Source: JAJNPS01 sp031378845
GTDB lineage: Bacteria; Pseudomonadota; Alphaproteobacteria; Rhodobacterales; Rhodobacteraceae
Length of the DNA stretch: 64,000 nt
Assembly (NCBI GenBank): GCA_031378845.1
Contig: JANNES010000015.1
Coordinates: 248,001-312,000, forward strand
Reading direction: 5' to 3'
Shown: positions 52,501 through 61,280 of the stretch, piece by piece
Numbering within the stretch: position 1 is the stretch's first letter
Layout: the number at the start of each line of letters is the position of its first letter
Notes under the pieces: model-generated
Seen by the model: the letters and a program-made list of their open reading frames with translations, nothing else
The model's database searches: none
Told to the model about the DNA's origin: nothing
Position numbers and translations under genes: made by a program

Positions 52501-53211
52501 ATGGACGCCGCTGGCTACACCACCCTGACCCGCCAATTGGGCCTCATGCGCGAAATGCAGACGGTGGCCAACAACATCGCCAACATCTCGACGACCGGTT
52601 TCCGGCGCGAAGGCGTCGTCTTTTCGGAATATGTCCGCCAGATGGAAGATGACCCCTCGCTGTCGATGGCGCGCGCCAGCGGGCGTCAGATCGATCTGAC
52701 GCAGGCAGGCCTGGTCCAAACCGGCGGCACCTTTGATCTGGCGGTCCAGGGAGAGGGCTTTTTCCTGATCGAGACACCTCAGGGCGAACGCCTGACCCGC
52801 GCGGGCAGCTTTACGCCGTCAGCCGAGGGGGAGTTGGTCAATATGGATGGTCAACGGCTGCTCGATCTTGGCGGCGCACCGGTTTTTGTTCCGCCGGGCG
52901 CAAAATCCGTGTCCATCGGCCAGGACGGCACGATCTCGGCGGATGGTGAGCCGGTGGGCCGCATCGGATTGTGGCAACCAAGCGATCCCACAAGCCTGCG
53001 CCACCAGTCCGGCACGATGTTGAGCGCCTCGGGCGTGGAACCCGCCGAGACCAGCATCGTCATGCAGGGTTATCTCGAGGACAGCAATGTCGAGCCCGTC
53101 TCGGAAATCGCGCGCATGATCGAAGTGCAGCGCGGCTATGAGATGGGTCAGAAATTTCTGGACGCCGAGGACGAACGCGTCCGCGGCGTGATCCAGACCC
53201 TTGGCCGATAG
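52501..53211 (+). CDS. flgF: Flagellar basal-body rod protein FlgF
   Basis: A 236-aa rod protein. TVANNIANISTTGFRREGVV is the N-terminal signature, and the C-terminal EIARMIEVQRGYEMGQKFLD closes the D0/D1 pair. ATG at 52501 has AGGAGG 6 nt upstream (inside the end of fliQ), which overrides an earlier TTG. Encoded with flgG. Confidence 0.93.
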   Translation: MDAAGYTTLTRQLGLMREMQTVANNIANISTTGFRREGVVFSEYVRQMEDDPSLSMARASGRQIDLTQAGLVQTGGTFDLAVQGEGFFLIETPQGERLTRAGSFTPSAEGELVNMDGQRLLDLGGAPVFVPPGAKSVSIGQDGTISADGEPVGRIGLWQPSDPTSLRHQSGTMLSASGVEPAETSIVMQGYLEDSNVEPVSEIARMIEVQRGYEMGQKFLDAEDERVRGVIQTLGR

Positions 53212-53220
53212 GAAGACGAC

Positions 53221-54006
53221 ATGAAGGCGCTACAGATCGCAGCCTCAGGCATGGCGGCCCAGCAGATGCGGGTCGACGTTGTGTCAAACAACCTCGCAAA
53301 CATGTCGACGACCGGCTACAATGCCCGCCGCGCCGAGTTTGCGGACTTGCATTATCAACAGTTGTCGGCCCCCGGCACGATTTCTGCAGCCAATGGCACC
53401 ATTCTGCCCACCGGCATCCAGTTGGGAATGGGGGTCAGGCCCACTTCGGTCTCGGTCATGCTGGCACAAGGCGGGCCGGTCCAGACCAGCGGCGATCTGG
53501 ACGTAATGATCGAAGGGCGCGGCTACATCGAGGTCACGCTGCCCTCTGGTGACGCGGCCTACACGCGGGACGGCGCATTGAAGCGCTCTGCCGATGGCCA
53601 GATCGTGACCTCGGACGGCTATCCGGTGGCCCCCGGCATCACCATCCCCTCGGACGCGCGCACGCTGACGATCAGCCCCAACGGCGATGTCTACGCCACC
53701 TTCAACGGCCAGATCGATCCGCAGCTTTTGGGGCAGTTGTCCCTGTCGGGCTTTACCAATGAAAAGGGACTCGAGGCGATTGGCTCCAACCTTTATCTCG
53801 AAACCCAGGCCTCTGGTTCGGCCTTGACGGGTGGACCCGGCTTGGACGGGCTCGGCGTGTTGCGGCAAGGCTATCTGGAGGACAGCACGGTCGACTCCGT
53901 CCGCGAGGTGACCGAACTGATCAAGGCGCAGCGCGGCTATGAGCTGAATGCAAAAGTCATCACCGCAGCCGACCAGATGCTGTCGGCAACCACGCAGTTG
54001 CGCTGA
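53221..54006 (+). CDS. flgG: Flagellar distal rod protein FlgG
   Basis: A 261-aa protein of the normal FlgG length. ALQIAASGMAAQQMRVDVVS, NNLANMSTTGYNARRAEF, and C-terminal YLEDSTVDSVREVTELIKAQ with RGYELNAKVITAADQML. It forms the distal rod that crosses the peptidoglycan. Its stop overlaps the flgA start by one base (TGATG). Confidence 0.95.
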   Translation: MKALQIAASGMAAQQMRVDVVSNNLANMSTTGYNARRAEFADLHYQQLSAPGTISAANGTILPTGIQLGMGVRPTSVSVMLAQGGPVQTSGDLDVMIEGRGYIEVTLPSGDAAYTRDGALKRSADGQIVTSDGYPVAPGITIPSDARTLTISPNGDVYATFNGQIDPQLLGQLSLSGFTNEKGLEAIGSNLYLETQASGSALTGGPGLDGLGVLRQGYLEDSTVDSVREVTELIKAQRGYELNAKVITAADQMLSATTQLR

Positions 54007-54416
54007 TGTGGCGGCTTTTGTTCCTGATGCTGCCGTTTCCGGCGATGGCCGACAGCTTGGTCGCCACGCGCACCATTCGCGCGCAGTCCATTCTGGGGCC
54101 GCAAGATGTCACCGTTGTCGCCGCCGACATTCCGGGCGCGCTCAGCGGCACCGCCAGCTTCATCGGCCAGCAAGCGCGGGTCGCGATCTATGCCGGACGC
54201 CCGGTGCTGGTCGATGCGATCGGCCCCGCCACCATCGTTGATCGCAACCAGCTGGTCACCCTGATCTTCGTGCGCGGTGGCCTGACCATTGCCGCCGAGG
54301 GCCGCGCACTTGGTCGCGGCGGCGTCGGCGACAAGGTGCAGGTAATGAACCTCGCCTCACGCAGCACCTTGTCCGGCCAGATCACCCAAGATGGTTCGGT
54401 GCAGGTCTCACCATGA
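54006..54416 (+). CDS. flgA: Flagellar P-ring assembly chaperone FlgA
   Basis: A 136-aa periplasmic protein with a signal peptide (MWRLLFLMLPFPAMA) and a SAF-type domain: RTIRAQSILGPQDVTVVAAD, then GRPVLVDAIGPATIVDRNQL and a C-terminal beta domain ending GQITQDGSVQVSP. The short form (no N-terminal extra domain) is normal for alphaproteobacteria. It assists FlgI P-ring assembly; flgI itself is not in the window. Confidence 0.9.
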   Translation: MWRLLFLMLPFPAMADSLVATRTIRAQSILGPQDVTVVAADIPGALSGTASFIGQQARVAIYAGRPVLVDAIGPATIVDRNQLVTLIFVRGGLTIAAEGRALGRGGVGDKVQVMNLASRSTLSGQITQDGSVQVSP

Positions 54417-54433
54417 CGAAAAAAGGAAGTTTC

Positions 54434-55153
54434 ATGCGGTCAATTCTCGTTTGCGCGCTGTTGCTGGTTGGCTGCGGCCGTCTGGATCAGGTCGGAAAAG
54501 CCCCGGATTTTTCGCCGCTCGAGGGCAGCTACCAGCACCACGCGATGTATTCCAACGCATTGCCGGAAAACGCCGACCCCGATGCGCCGACGGACGAATC
54601 CTCGCTTTGGACCGCCGGACGATCCTCGCTTTTTGGCGATCGCAGGGCTGCCCAGCGCGGCGATATCCTGACCGTCGTGATCGAAATCGACGAAAGTGCC
54701 GAGATCTCGAATTCGACAGGGCGCAGCCGCACGGGGTCCGAAAAGATGAACGTCCCCTCGCTCTTGGGTCTGCCCGAACGCATCAATGAGATCCTTCCCG
54801 ACGGCGCCACCGCAGCCGACGCGGTAAACGCAAACTCAGCCTCGACCTTCAAAGGCAATGGGTCGGTGTCGCGCAACGAAAAGCTGACGCTCCGGGTCGC
54901 CGCCACGGTCGTCGAAGAACTGCCAAACGGCGTGCTGCGCATCGAAGGCCAACAAGAAGTGCGCGTGAACTTTGAACTGCGCGAGCTGTTGGTCACTGGC
55001 TACGTGCGCCCGGTGGACATCTCGCGGCAGAACGAAATCACCTATGACAAGATTGCGGGCGCGCGGATTTCCTATGGCGGTCGGGGACAGATCACGGATG
55101 TCCAGCAACCACGCTACGGTCAGCAAGTCGCTGATGTTCTGCTGCCATTTTAA
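54434..55153 (+). CDS. flgH: Flagellar L-ring lipoprotein FlgH
   Basis: A 239-aa outer-membrane lipoprotein forming the L ring. The lipobox LLVGC lies at the end of a short signal peptide (MRSILVCALLLVGCG). Conserved blocks: SLWTAGRSSLFGDRRAAQRG, DILTVVIEIDESAEISNSTG, NEITYDKIAGARISYGGRGQ, and ending VADVLLPF. ATG at 54434 is preferred: AAGGAAG lies just upstream, and it gives a proper lipoprotein signal. An earlier ATG at 54413 overlaps the flgA stop. Confidence 0.94.
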   Translation: MRSILVCALLLVGCGRLDQVGKAPDFSPLEGSYQHHAMYSNALPENADPDAPTDESSLWTAGRSSLFGDRRAAQRGDILTVVIEIDESAEISNSTGRSRTGSEKMNVPSLLGLPERINEILPDGATAADAVNANSASTFKGNGSVSRNEKLTLRVAATVVEELPNGVLRIEGQQEVRVNFELRELLVTGYVRPVDISRQNEITYDKIAGARISYGGRGQITDVQQPRYGQQVADVLLPF

Positions 55154-55165
55154 GGGGCACCTCCG

Positions 55166-55687
55166 ATGCGAAAGCTTATCCCGCTGATCTTGGCGCTTGT
55201 GGCATGCGCGGGCGGCGCCGGTACAGGATATGTCTTGCGCCCCGTGCCAAAGGCAGCCGCAATGGCCGACCATGCGCCCGACACAGCCGCCCAGGGTGAC
55301 GCCGAAGCCGGGCATGATGCAGCGCCCGCCGATGGCGCTGATGGCGAAGAGCATGCCGAGAATCTGCCGGAATATGTCAAACTCAACAACCAGTTCGTAG
55401 TTCCGGTTCTTGAGAATGGGTCGGTCGCGGCGATGGTCATCATGTCGCTCAGCCTCGAGGTGAAGCCGGGGTCTACCGAGACGGTTTTCGGACGCGAGCC
55501 AAAGCTGCGCGATGTGTTCTTGCAGGTCCTCTTTGACCACGCCAATGCCGGCGGGTTTCGCGGCACCTTCACCGATGGCGCCAACCTCGTCGTGCTGCGC
55601 AAGGCGCTGCTCGAGGTAGCGCGCCGCACGCTGGGAGATCTGGTCATCGATGTCTTGATTGTCGACATGGCGCGCCAGGACAGCTGA
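55166..55687 (+). CDS. fliL: FliL-like flagellar basal-body protein
   Basis: A 173-aa protein with one N-terminal hydrophobic segment (LIPLILALVACAGGAGTGYV), an Asp/Ala/His-rich linker, and a C-terminal domain EYVKLNNQFVVPVLENGSVA, then MSLSLEVKPGSTE and LRKALLEVARRTLGD, fitting the periplasmic FliL fold that supports the stator. Divergent, so named by family resemblance and position at the end of the basal-body operon. Confidence 0.75.
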   Translation: MRKLIPLILALVACAGGAGTGYVLRPVPKAAAMADHAPDTAAQGDAEAGHDAAPADGADGEEHAENLPEYVKLNNQFVVPVLENGSVAAMVIMSLSLEVKPGSTETVFGREPKLRDVFLQVLFDHANAGGFRGTFTDGANLVVLRKALLEVARRTLGDLVIDVLIVDMARQDS

Positions 55688-55809
55688 TGGACGCCACGAC
55701 CCGCGACCACGACCAACCCGGTTCGCCCGCCAAAGCGGCAATCGCGCATTTGCAGCCTTGAGACCGCTCTGAACCCGCCGTAACCTGCACGCCCAGCAGG
55801 AGACCCCGG

Positions 55810-56598
55810 ATGCCCATTACCCTCGCCACCTGGAACATCAACTCTGTCCGGTTGCGGTCCAGCCTCGTGGCCAAGCTGCTTCAAGACGAGGCACCCGACA
55901 TTCTTTGCTTGCAGGAATGCAAAACCCCGGTCGAGCTGTTTCCGGCCGAGATCTTTGCGGCACTTGGCTATCGCTACCTCGTGGCGCGCGGCCAAAAGGG
56001 ATACAATGGCGTCGCAATCTTGTCGAAACTGCCCCTTTCCGATGCAGGTTCGGTCGACTATGCCTCGCTCGGTCATGCCCGTCACGTCGCGGCCCGGCTG
56101 GAGAGCGGCGTCGTCATTCACAATGTTTACGTCCCCTCTGGCGGCGACATTCCGGATCGCAACGAGAACGTGAAATTCGGCCAGAAGCTGGATTATCTGA
56201 CCGAATTGCGGGATGCCTTCCGCGCCGATAAGCCCCAAAGATCAATTCTTGTCGGCGATCTTAACATCGCACCGCGCCCCGATGACGTCTGGTCGCACAA
56301 GCAATTGCTGAAAATCGTCAGCCACACCCCGATCGAGGTCGATCACCTGACGGCCGCACAAGAGGCAGGCGCCTGGGTCGATGTCACGCGCCAGGATATC
56401 CGCGAAGGTCTGCTCTTTAGCTGGTGGAGCTATCGCTCTGCCGACTGGGATACCACCGACAAGGGCCGCCGCCTCGACCATATCTGGGCCACGCCCGACA
56501 TTGCCGCGTCCGCGCATTCCAGCCGCATTCTGCGTGCGGCGCGGGGATGGGAGCAAACCTCCGACCATGTTCCGGTGTTTGCGAGCTTTGATCTGTAG
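55810..56598 (+). CDS. xth: Exodeoxyribonuclease III (AP endonuclease)
   Basis: A 262-aa endonuclease/exonuclease/phosphatase-family enzyme cutting at AP sites. LATWNINSVRLR, DILCLQECKTP (metal Glu), YNGVAILSKLP, GDLNIAP (catalytic Asp/Asn) and RLDHIWATP, with the final DHVPVFASF His-Asp. The start follows CAGGAGACCCCGG. It is monocistronic, 122 bp after the flagellar operon. Confidence 0.95.
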   Translation: MPITLATWNINSVRLRSSLVAKLLQDEAPDILCLQECKTPVELFPAEIFAALGYRYLVARGQKGYNGVAILSKLPLSDAGSVDYASLGHARHVAARLESGVVIHNVYVPSGGDIPDRNENVKFGQKLDYLTELRDAFRADKPQRSILVGDLNIAPRPDDVWSHKQLLKIVSHTPIEVDHLTAAQEAGAWVDVTRQDIREGLLFSWWSYRSADWDTTDKGRRLDHIWATPDIAASAHSSRILRAARGWEQTSDHVPVFASFDL

Positions 56599-56706
56599 CA
56601 GCCGCGCCATCAGTAATTGAATCCACGGCGACAACGCAAACCCCTATTGGCCTTTTGACACCACATCGCCATATAGGGCCAAATATCCCAGATAAGGAGG
56701 AATGAC

Positions 56707-57609
56707 ATGCTCGGTTTGGGTGATGCAATCGTGCCGGTTGTTGATCTGATCAAAGACGGTACTGAGACCAGCTTTCTGACGGATGTGATCGAGGCCAGCC
56801 AAGAGGTTCCGATCATCGTGGACTTCTGGGCGACCTGGTGCGGTCCGTGCAAGACCCTGACCCCGGCGCTGGAGGCCGAGGTCAAGGCGGCCAAAGGCAA
56901 GGTCCGCCTCGTCAAGATCGATGTCGACCGCAACCAGCAGATCGCCGCACAATTGCGCATTCAGTCAATCCCGACCGTGTATGCATTTTGGCAAGGAAAG
57001 CCGGTTGACGGCTTTCAAGGCGCGCTGTCCGGATCAGAGATACGCAAGTTCATCGAACGGACCGCAGACCTTGCGGGCGATGGCGGCCTGGCCGATGCGC
57101 TGCTTGCGGCGGAGGAAATGCTGGAACAGGGTGCGGTTGCCGATGCCGTTGAGACTTTCGCCGCGATCCTGACCGAAGACGCCGAGAACGCCGCCGCATA
57201 TGGTGGCCTCGTGCGCGCCTATCTCGCCCTGGGGGATGTCGATCAGGCCGAGGCTTTCTTGGGTGCCGCGCCACCCGCCATTGCCAATGCCACCGAGATC
57301 GAGGCTGCGCGTGCACAGATCGAACTCGCCCGGCAAGCGGCAAATGCGGGGCCCGAGGCTGAGCTGCGCGCCCGCGTCACCGCAAATCCCGCCGACCATC
57401 AGGCGCGCTTTGACCTCGCGACCGCTTTGCATGCCGCTGGCAAGATCGACGAAGCGGTGGACGCGTTACTGGAACTGTTCCGGCTGGACCGCGACTGGAA
57501 CGACGGCGCTGCCAAAGCGCAGCTGTTCATGATCTTCGAGGCGCTAAAGCCGCAGGATCCGATCGTTCTCAAGGGTCGGCGGCGTCTTTCCTCGATGATT
57601 TTCACCTGA
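56707..57609 (+). CDS. Thioredoxin-TPR co-chaperone (YbbN/CnoX-like)
   Basis: A 300-aa protein. An N-terminal thioredoxin domain with an active-site VDFWATWCGPCKTL (CGPC, ~residues 43-46) is followed by about 180 residues of TPR-like helices (ADALLAAEEMLEQGAVADAV, AENAAAYGGLVRAYLALGDV, ARFDLATALHAAGKIDEAVD). E. coli YbbN has this layout but lacks a canonical CxxC; here both cysteines are present, so redox activity is possible. AAGGAGG precedes the ATG. Confidence 0.87.
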   Translation: MLGLGDAIVPVVDLIKDGTETSFLTDVIEASQEVPIIVDFWATWCGPCKTLTPALEAEVKAAKGKVRLVKIDVDRNQQIAAQLRIQSIPTVYAFWQGKPVDGFQGALSGSEIRKFIERTADLAGDGGLADALLAAEEMLEQGAVADAVETFAAILTEDAENAAAYGGLVRAYLALGDVDQAEAFLGAAPPAIANATEIEAARAQIELARQAANAGPEAELRARVTANPADHQARFDLATALHAAGKIDEAVDALLELFRLDRDWNDGAAKAQLFMIFEALKPQDPIVLKGRRRLSSMIFT

Positions 57610-57638
57610 CCCCTTTGCTGGCGCCGCGAAAGGGCTAG

Positions 57639-58292
57639 ATGCGCGACATGGACAAATATGGCGACATGCCCGACACAATTGCGATCTTTCCCTTGCCCGG
57701 CGCGCTGCTGCTGCCAAGAGCGCGCTTGCCACTTCACATTTTTGAACCGCGCTATCTTGCGATGATCGACGATTGCCTCAAGACAAAGCACCGGCTGATC
57801 GGCATGATCCAGCCGCGTGAGGTGCCGGAGGGGCAGGAAAAGCGTCTGAACGCGATCGGCTGCGCGGGTCGGTTGACCGGGTTTTCGGAAACCGAAGACG
57901 GTCGTTACATGGTCACATTGTCCGGCCTGTCACGGTTTCGGGTGCGCGACGAGGTGCAGGGGTTTACGCCCTATCGCCGGTGTCTGGTCGATTGGAGCCC
58001 GTTTACCCGCGATACCGGGCGCGAGGAACATGACGACGGTTTGGACCGCAAGGCGTTTCTGGCCCTGCTTGGCCGGTTCTTTCAGGCGATGGAGCTGTCG
58101 ACCGACTGGTCCAGCCTGAACGACGCGGAACCCGAATTTTTGATCAACTCGCTGTCCATGCTTTGCCCGTTCACCCCGGAGGACAAGCAGGCGCTGCTTG
58201 AGGCACCGTCGCTGACCACGCGCCGCGAAACGTTGGTGACGCTGATCGAGTTTGCCCTGCGCGGCGGCGTGTCTGATGACGTGATGCAATGA
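57639..58292 (+). CDS. LON peptidase N-terminal-domain protein
   Basis: A 217-aa protein consisting only of the Lon substrate-binding (LAN) domain: IAIFPLPGALLLPRARLPLH, IFEPRYLAMIDDCLKT, LIGMIQP and RFRVRDEVQGFTPYRRC, without ATPase or protease modules. Stand-alone LON-domain proteins may act as adaptors; the function is unknown. It overlaps the Trm112-like gene by ATGA and lies 29 bp after the thioredoxin gene, giving a likely three-gene operon. Confidence 0.88.
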   Translation: MRDMDKYGDMPDTIAIFPLPGALLLPRARLPLHIFEPRYLAMIDDCLKTKHRLIGMIQPREVPEGQEKRLNAIGCAGRLTGFSETEDGRYMVTLSGLSRFRVRDEVQGFTPYRRCLVDWSPFTRDTGREEHDDGLDRKAFLALLGRFFQAMELSTDWSSLNDAEPEFLINSLSMLCPFTPEDKQALLEAPSLTTRRETLVTLIEFALRGGVSDDVMQ

Positions 58293-58477
58293 CCGACACC
58301 GCGCCAACCCTTCCTGACCGGCGCATGCTGGAGGCGCTGGTCTGTCCAGTGACGCAGGCCACGCTGACCTATGACGCCGAACGCCATGAGCTGGTCTCCA
58401 AGGCCGCAAGGCTGGCCTTTCCGATCCGCGACGGCATCCCGATCATGCTGGTGGATGAGGCGCGCACGCTCGACTGA
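58289..58477 (+). CDS. Trm112-like zinc-ribbon-type small protein
   Basis: A 62-aa protein with MLEALVCPVTQATLTYDAER and LAFPIRDGIPIMLVDEAR, the bacterial YcaR/Trm112 family pattern (formerly DUF343). The single CP motif is present, but the second cysteine pair is missing, so zinc binding is doubtful. The eukaryotic Trm112 activates methyltransferases; the bacterial role is unclear. Confidence 0.85.
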   Translation: MTDTAPTLPDRRMLEALVCPVTQATLTYDAERHELVSKAARLAFPIRDGIPIMLVDEARTLD

Positions 58478-58488
58478 CGCGGCGCGTG

Positions 58489-59712
58489 CTAAAGCGGTCG
58501 TCCCGCCAACAGCTGCGGCATATCCCCAGACAACCCTGCCGCCTCGCGCTGAAAGGCGCGCCGGAGCGCCGGTAGCGAACCGACGCTGCGCAGACCGAAC
58601 GTCCGGGCGGCGCGCAAGATGGGATTATCGTTCGAAAACAAACGATTGACTACATCAACGCCCAGCGCCAGCATCGTCGCATCCGACCGCCGCCATCGCT
58701 CATACCGCGCCAGCACATCCGGCGCGCCGATATCCTCGCCCCGCCGAGCGGCCTCGACCAGCACTTCCGCCAGCGCCCCCACATCGCGGATCCCAAGGTT
58801 CAATCCTTGACCCGCAATCGGATGAATGCCGTGCGCAGCGTCGCCGACAAGCGCGACACGCGGCGCCACGAACCGCGTGGCAAGCGACAGCGACAGCGGA
58901 TATGTGAACCGCACTCCGGCCAGCGTCACGGCCCCCAGATATCCCCGCAAGCGGTCCTGCACGACGGCAAGATACCCATCATCGGTCAGGCCTGCGACGG
59001 ATGCCGCCAAATCGGCCTCTTCGCTCCATACGATCGACGAATGGTGCCCACCTTTCAGCGGCAACATCGCGAGCGGCCCGCCTGTCAGGAAAACCTGCCG
59101 CGCCACGCCATCATGCGGGGCCTCATGGGCGACCGCACAGACCAGGGCGGTTTGCCCGTAACCCCAGCCCGTGCGCGCGATCCCGGCCCGCGTCGCGGTA
59201 TCCGACGCGCGCCCGTCGCAACCGACCAGCACGCGGCCCGAGACAATCTCACCGCCCGCAATCGTCACCTCGACACGACCGGGCGCGATCGCTTGCGCCA
59301 TCACCGTCTGACCCGTGATCAGCCGCAAGCCGGGATGGCCGCGCATCCGGTCGAAAAGGGCCGCGTACAAGAACCGATCTTCCAGCATGAAGCCCATCGG
59401 GCCTTCTTCCAGATCGGCAGAGTCAAAGCCTAGGAAATAGGGCGCCGTCGCGGCCGTCCCGTCACCCGCCTCGACCCGCCGGATCGGCTCGGCCAGATCG
59501 CCGACTGCAGCCCAGACACCGACCGCCTCCAGCAGGCGTTTGGAGGCAATCGCCAGCGAATAGGCGCGTCCGTCGAAATCCGCCAAGACACGCGCCCGTT
59601 CAGGGTGCGCGTCGATCAGCACGACCCGCAGCCCGGCATCGGCCAGCGCCAGCGCAAGGCTCGGTCCGGTCAGCCCACCTCCGACGATCACAACATCCGC
59701 ATTCTGGTCCAT
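58489..59712 (-). CDS. UbiH/UbiF-family FAD-dependent hydroxylase
   Basis: A 407-aa flavoprotein monooxygenase, probably a ubiquinone-ring hydroxylase. FAD-binding motif DVVIVGGGLTGPSLALALAD at the N-terminus, and a C-terminal GDAAHGIHPIAGQGLNLGIR with ALVGDAAH, the UbiH/Coq6 signature. ATG at 59712 (MDQNADVV) is chosen because it places the Rossmann fold at the start. The order versus ubiE-ubiB is not clustered here. It is convergent with the Trm112-like gene and divergent from the amidase. Confidence 0.9.
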   Translation of the reverse strand: MDQNADVVIVGGGLTGPSLALALADAGLRVVLIDAHPERARVLADFDGRAYSLAIASKRLLEAVGVWAAVGDLAEPIRRVEAGDGTAATAPYFLGFDSADLEEGPMGFMLEDRFLYAALFDRMRGHPGLRLITGQTVMAQAIAPGRVEVTIAGGEIVSGRVLVGCDGRASDTATRAGIARTGWGYGQTALVCAVAHEAPHDGVARQVFLTGGPLAMLPLKGGHHSSIVWSEEADLAASVAGLTDDGYLAVVQDRLRGYLGAVTLAGVRFTYPLSLSLATRFVAPRVALVGDAAHGIHPIAGQGLNLGIRDVGALAEVLVEAARRGEDIGAPDVLARYERWRRSDATMLALGVDVVNRLFSNDNPILRAARTFGLRSVGSLPALRRAFQREAAGLSGDMPQLLAGRPL

Positions 59713-59800
59713 GGCGTGACTATGCCGCCCGTTGCGGGATTGTCCATGCGCTGGCTTGCCGCTACCCTCGCGCTCGCACCCCAATGACCGGAGCCGCGCG

Positions 59801-61132
59801 ATGACCAAGACCTGGGCCAATCTTACAGCGGCCGACCTTGGCCGCGAGATTGCCGCAGGCCGCGCCAATCCGGTGGAGCTGACCGAGTTTTTCCTTGATG
59901 CGATTGATGCGGCACCCCTGGCTTCGCGCATCTACGCCCGTACGACGCCCGAGCGCGCCCGTGCCGAGGCGCTTGCCGCCGCCGCGCGCGCCGGGTCGGG
60001 AATGCGCTGCGGTCCGCTCGACGGCGTCCCGATCAGCTGGAAAGACCTCTTCGATACAGCGGGCATCCCAACCGAAGCGGGTTGCGCCTTGTTGAAAGGC
60101 CGCACCCCGAACAAGGATGCCGAGGTGTTGCGCCGTGCCACCGCGTCGGGCCTCGTTTGTCTGGGCAAGACCCATATGTCGGAGTTGGCTTTTTCCGGGC
60201 TAGGCCTCAATCCGATCACCGCAACCCCGCCCTGCCTGAACGATCCCCGCGCTGTGCCGGGCGGGTCATCTTCGGGGGCGGCGGCGTCGGTTGCCTTTGG
60301 TCTTGCCCCGGCGGCGATCGGGTCCGATACCAATGGCTCGGTGCGGATACCGGCAGCCTGGAATGACCTTGTCGGCCTGAAAACCACTTTCGGGCGCCTG
60401 CCCTTGGCGGGCACAGTGCCCCTTGCGACAGCCTTTGACACCATCGGCCCGCTGGCCCATAGCGTCGAGGATTGCGCCCTGCTGCTGGCGGCTTTGGAGC
60501 AAGGCCGCGCTGTCGATCTGCGCGGAACAGGTCTATCTGGCCTGCACTTTGCTATCCTCGAAACCGTGGCACTGGACGATATCCGCGACGCGCCCGCCGC
60601 CGGCTTTGAAGACGCGGTCACGCGCCTGTCGCAGGCCGGCGTGCGCATCACGCGTCTTGCCGCCCCCGAAGTTGGCGAGGCGATCCGCCTTGCCACGCTG
60701 CTTGGTACCGCCGAGGCGTATGGCATCTGGCGCGACACCATCGAAGCGGCCCCGGACAAGATGTTCCGCCCCATACTTGAGCGGTTTCGCTCTGGCGCGG
60801 AGTTTTCGGCTGCCGATTACGTCGCCGATTGGCGCCGCTTGCGTCGGCTGCGCGAGGTTTTTGCTGCGCGTCTTGGCACGGTGGACGCGGTCATCCTGCC
60901 CACCACGCCGATCCTGCCGCCCGATGCCCAGCGCCTGTTGGACGATCTCGCGTATTACACGGGTGAAAACCTGCTGGCCTTGCGCAACACGCGCATCGCC
61001 AGCATGATGGGCCTGCCCGCGCTGACGCTGCCGACCGCGCGCCCGTCTTGCGGCATATCCTTTATGGTGCAGGCAGGCGACGATGCGCGGCTTTTGCGGC
61101 TGGGCGCGGCAGCGGAACGGGCATTGCGCTGA
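59801..61132 (+). CDS. Amidase-signature-family hydrolase
   Basis: A 443-aa amidase-signature enzyme. The catalytic Lys is in VPISWKDLFDTAG, the cis-Ser region GGSSSGAAASVAFG, and the nucleophile Ser in GSDTNGSVRIPA. It may be a GatA-like or nitrilase-type amidase; a GatA role is unlikely because no gatB/gatC lie nearby and the C-terminal half differs. ATG at 59801 is used; earlier codons overlap the divergent ubiH-like start. Confidence 0.9.
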   Translation: MTKTWANLTAADLGREIAAGRANPVELTEFFLDAIDAAPLASRIYARTTPERARAEALAAAARAGSGMRCGPLDGVPISWKDLFDTAGIPTEAGCALLKGRTPNKDAEVLRRATASGLVCLGKTHMSELAFSGLGLNPITATPPCLNDPRAVPGGSSSGAAASVAFGLAPAAIGSDTNGSVRIPAAWNDLVGLKTTFGRLPLAGTVPLATAFDTIGPLAHSVEDCALLLAALEQGRAVDLRGTGLSGLHFAILETVALDDIRDAPAAGFEDAVTRLSQAGVRITRLAAPEVGEAIRLATLLGTAEAYGIWRDTIEAAPDKMFRPILERFRSGAEFSAADYVADWRRLRRLREVFAARLGTVDAVILPTTPILPPDAQRLLDDLAYYTGENLLALRNTRIASMMGLPALTLPTARPSCGISFMVQAGDDARLLRLGAAAERALR

Positions 61133-61280
61133 TCTTTGACGCCGACGCGGTGAAGCGGGCCAAAAAGCAACAGATTTGCCGCCACAACAGACCTTCATGG
61201 CCTGAGTTTCTGGACCCGCGCGGCATCTGTGGCTAAGGTCTGCGAAAGCGGGACGAAACGATCCCGCACTTGAGGCATTG

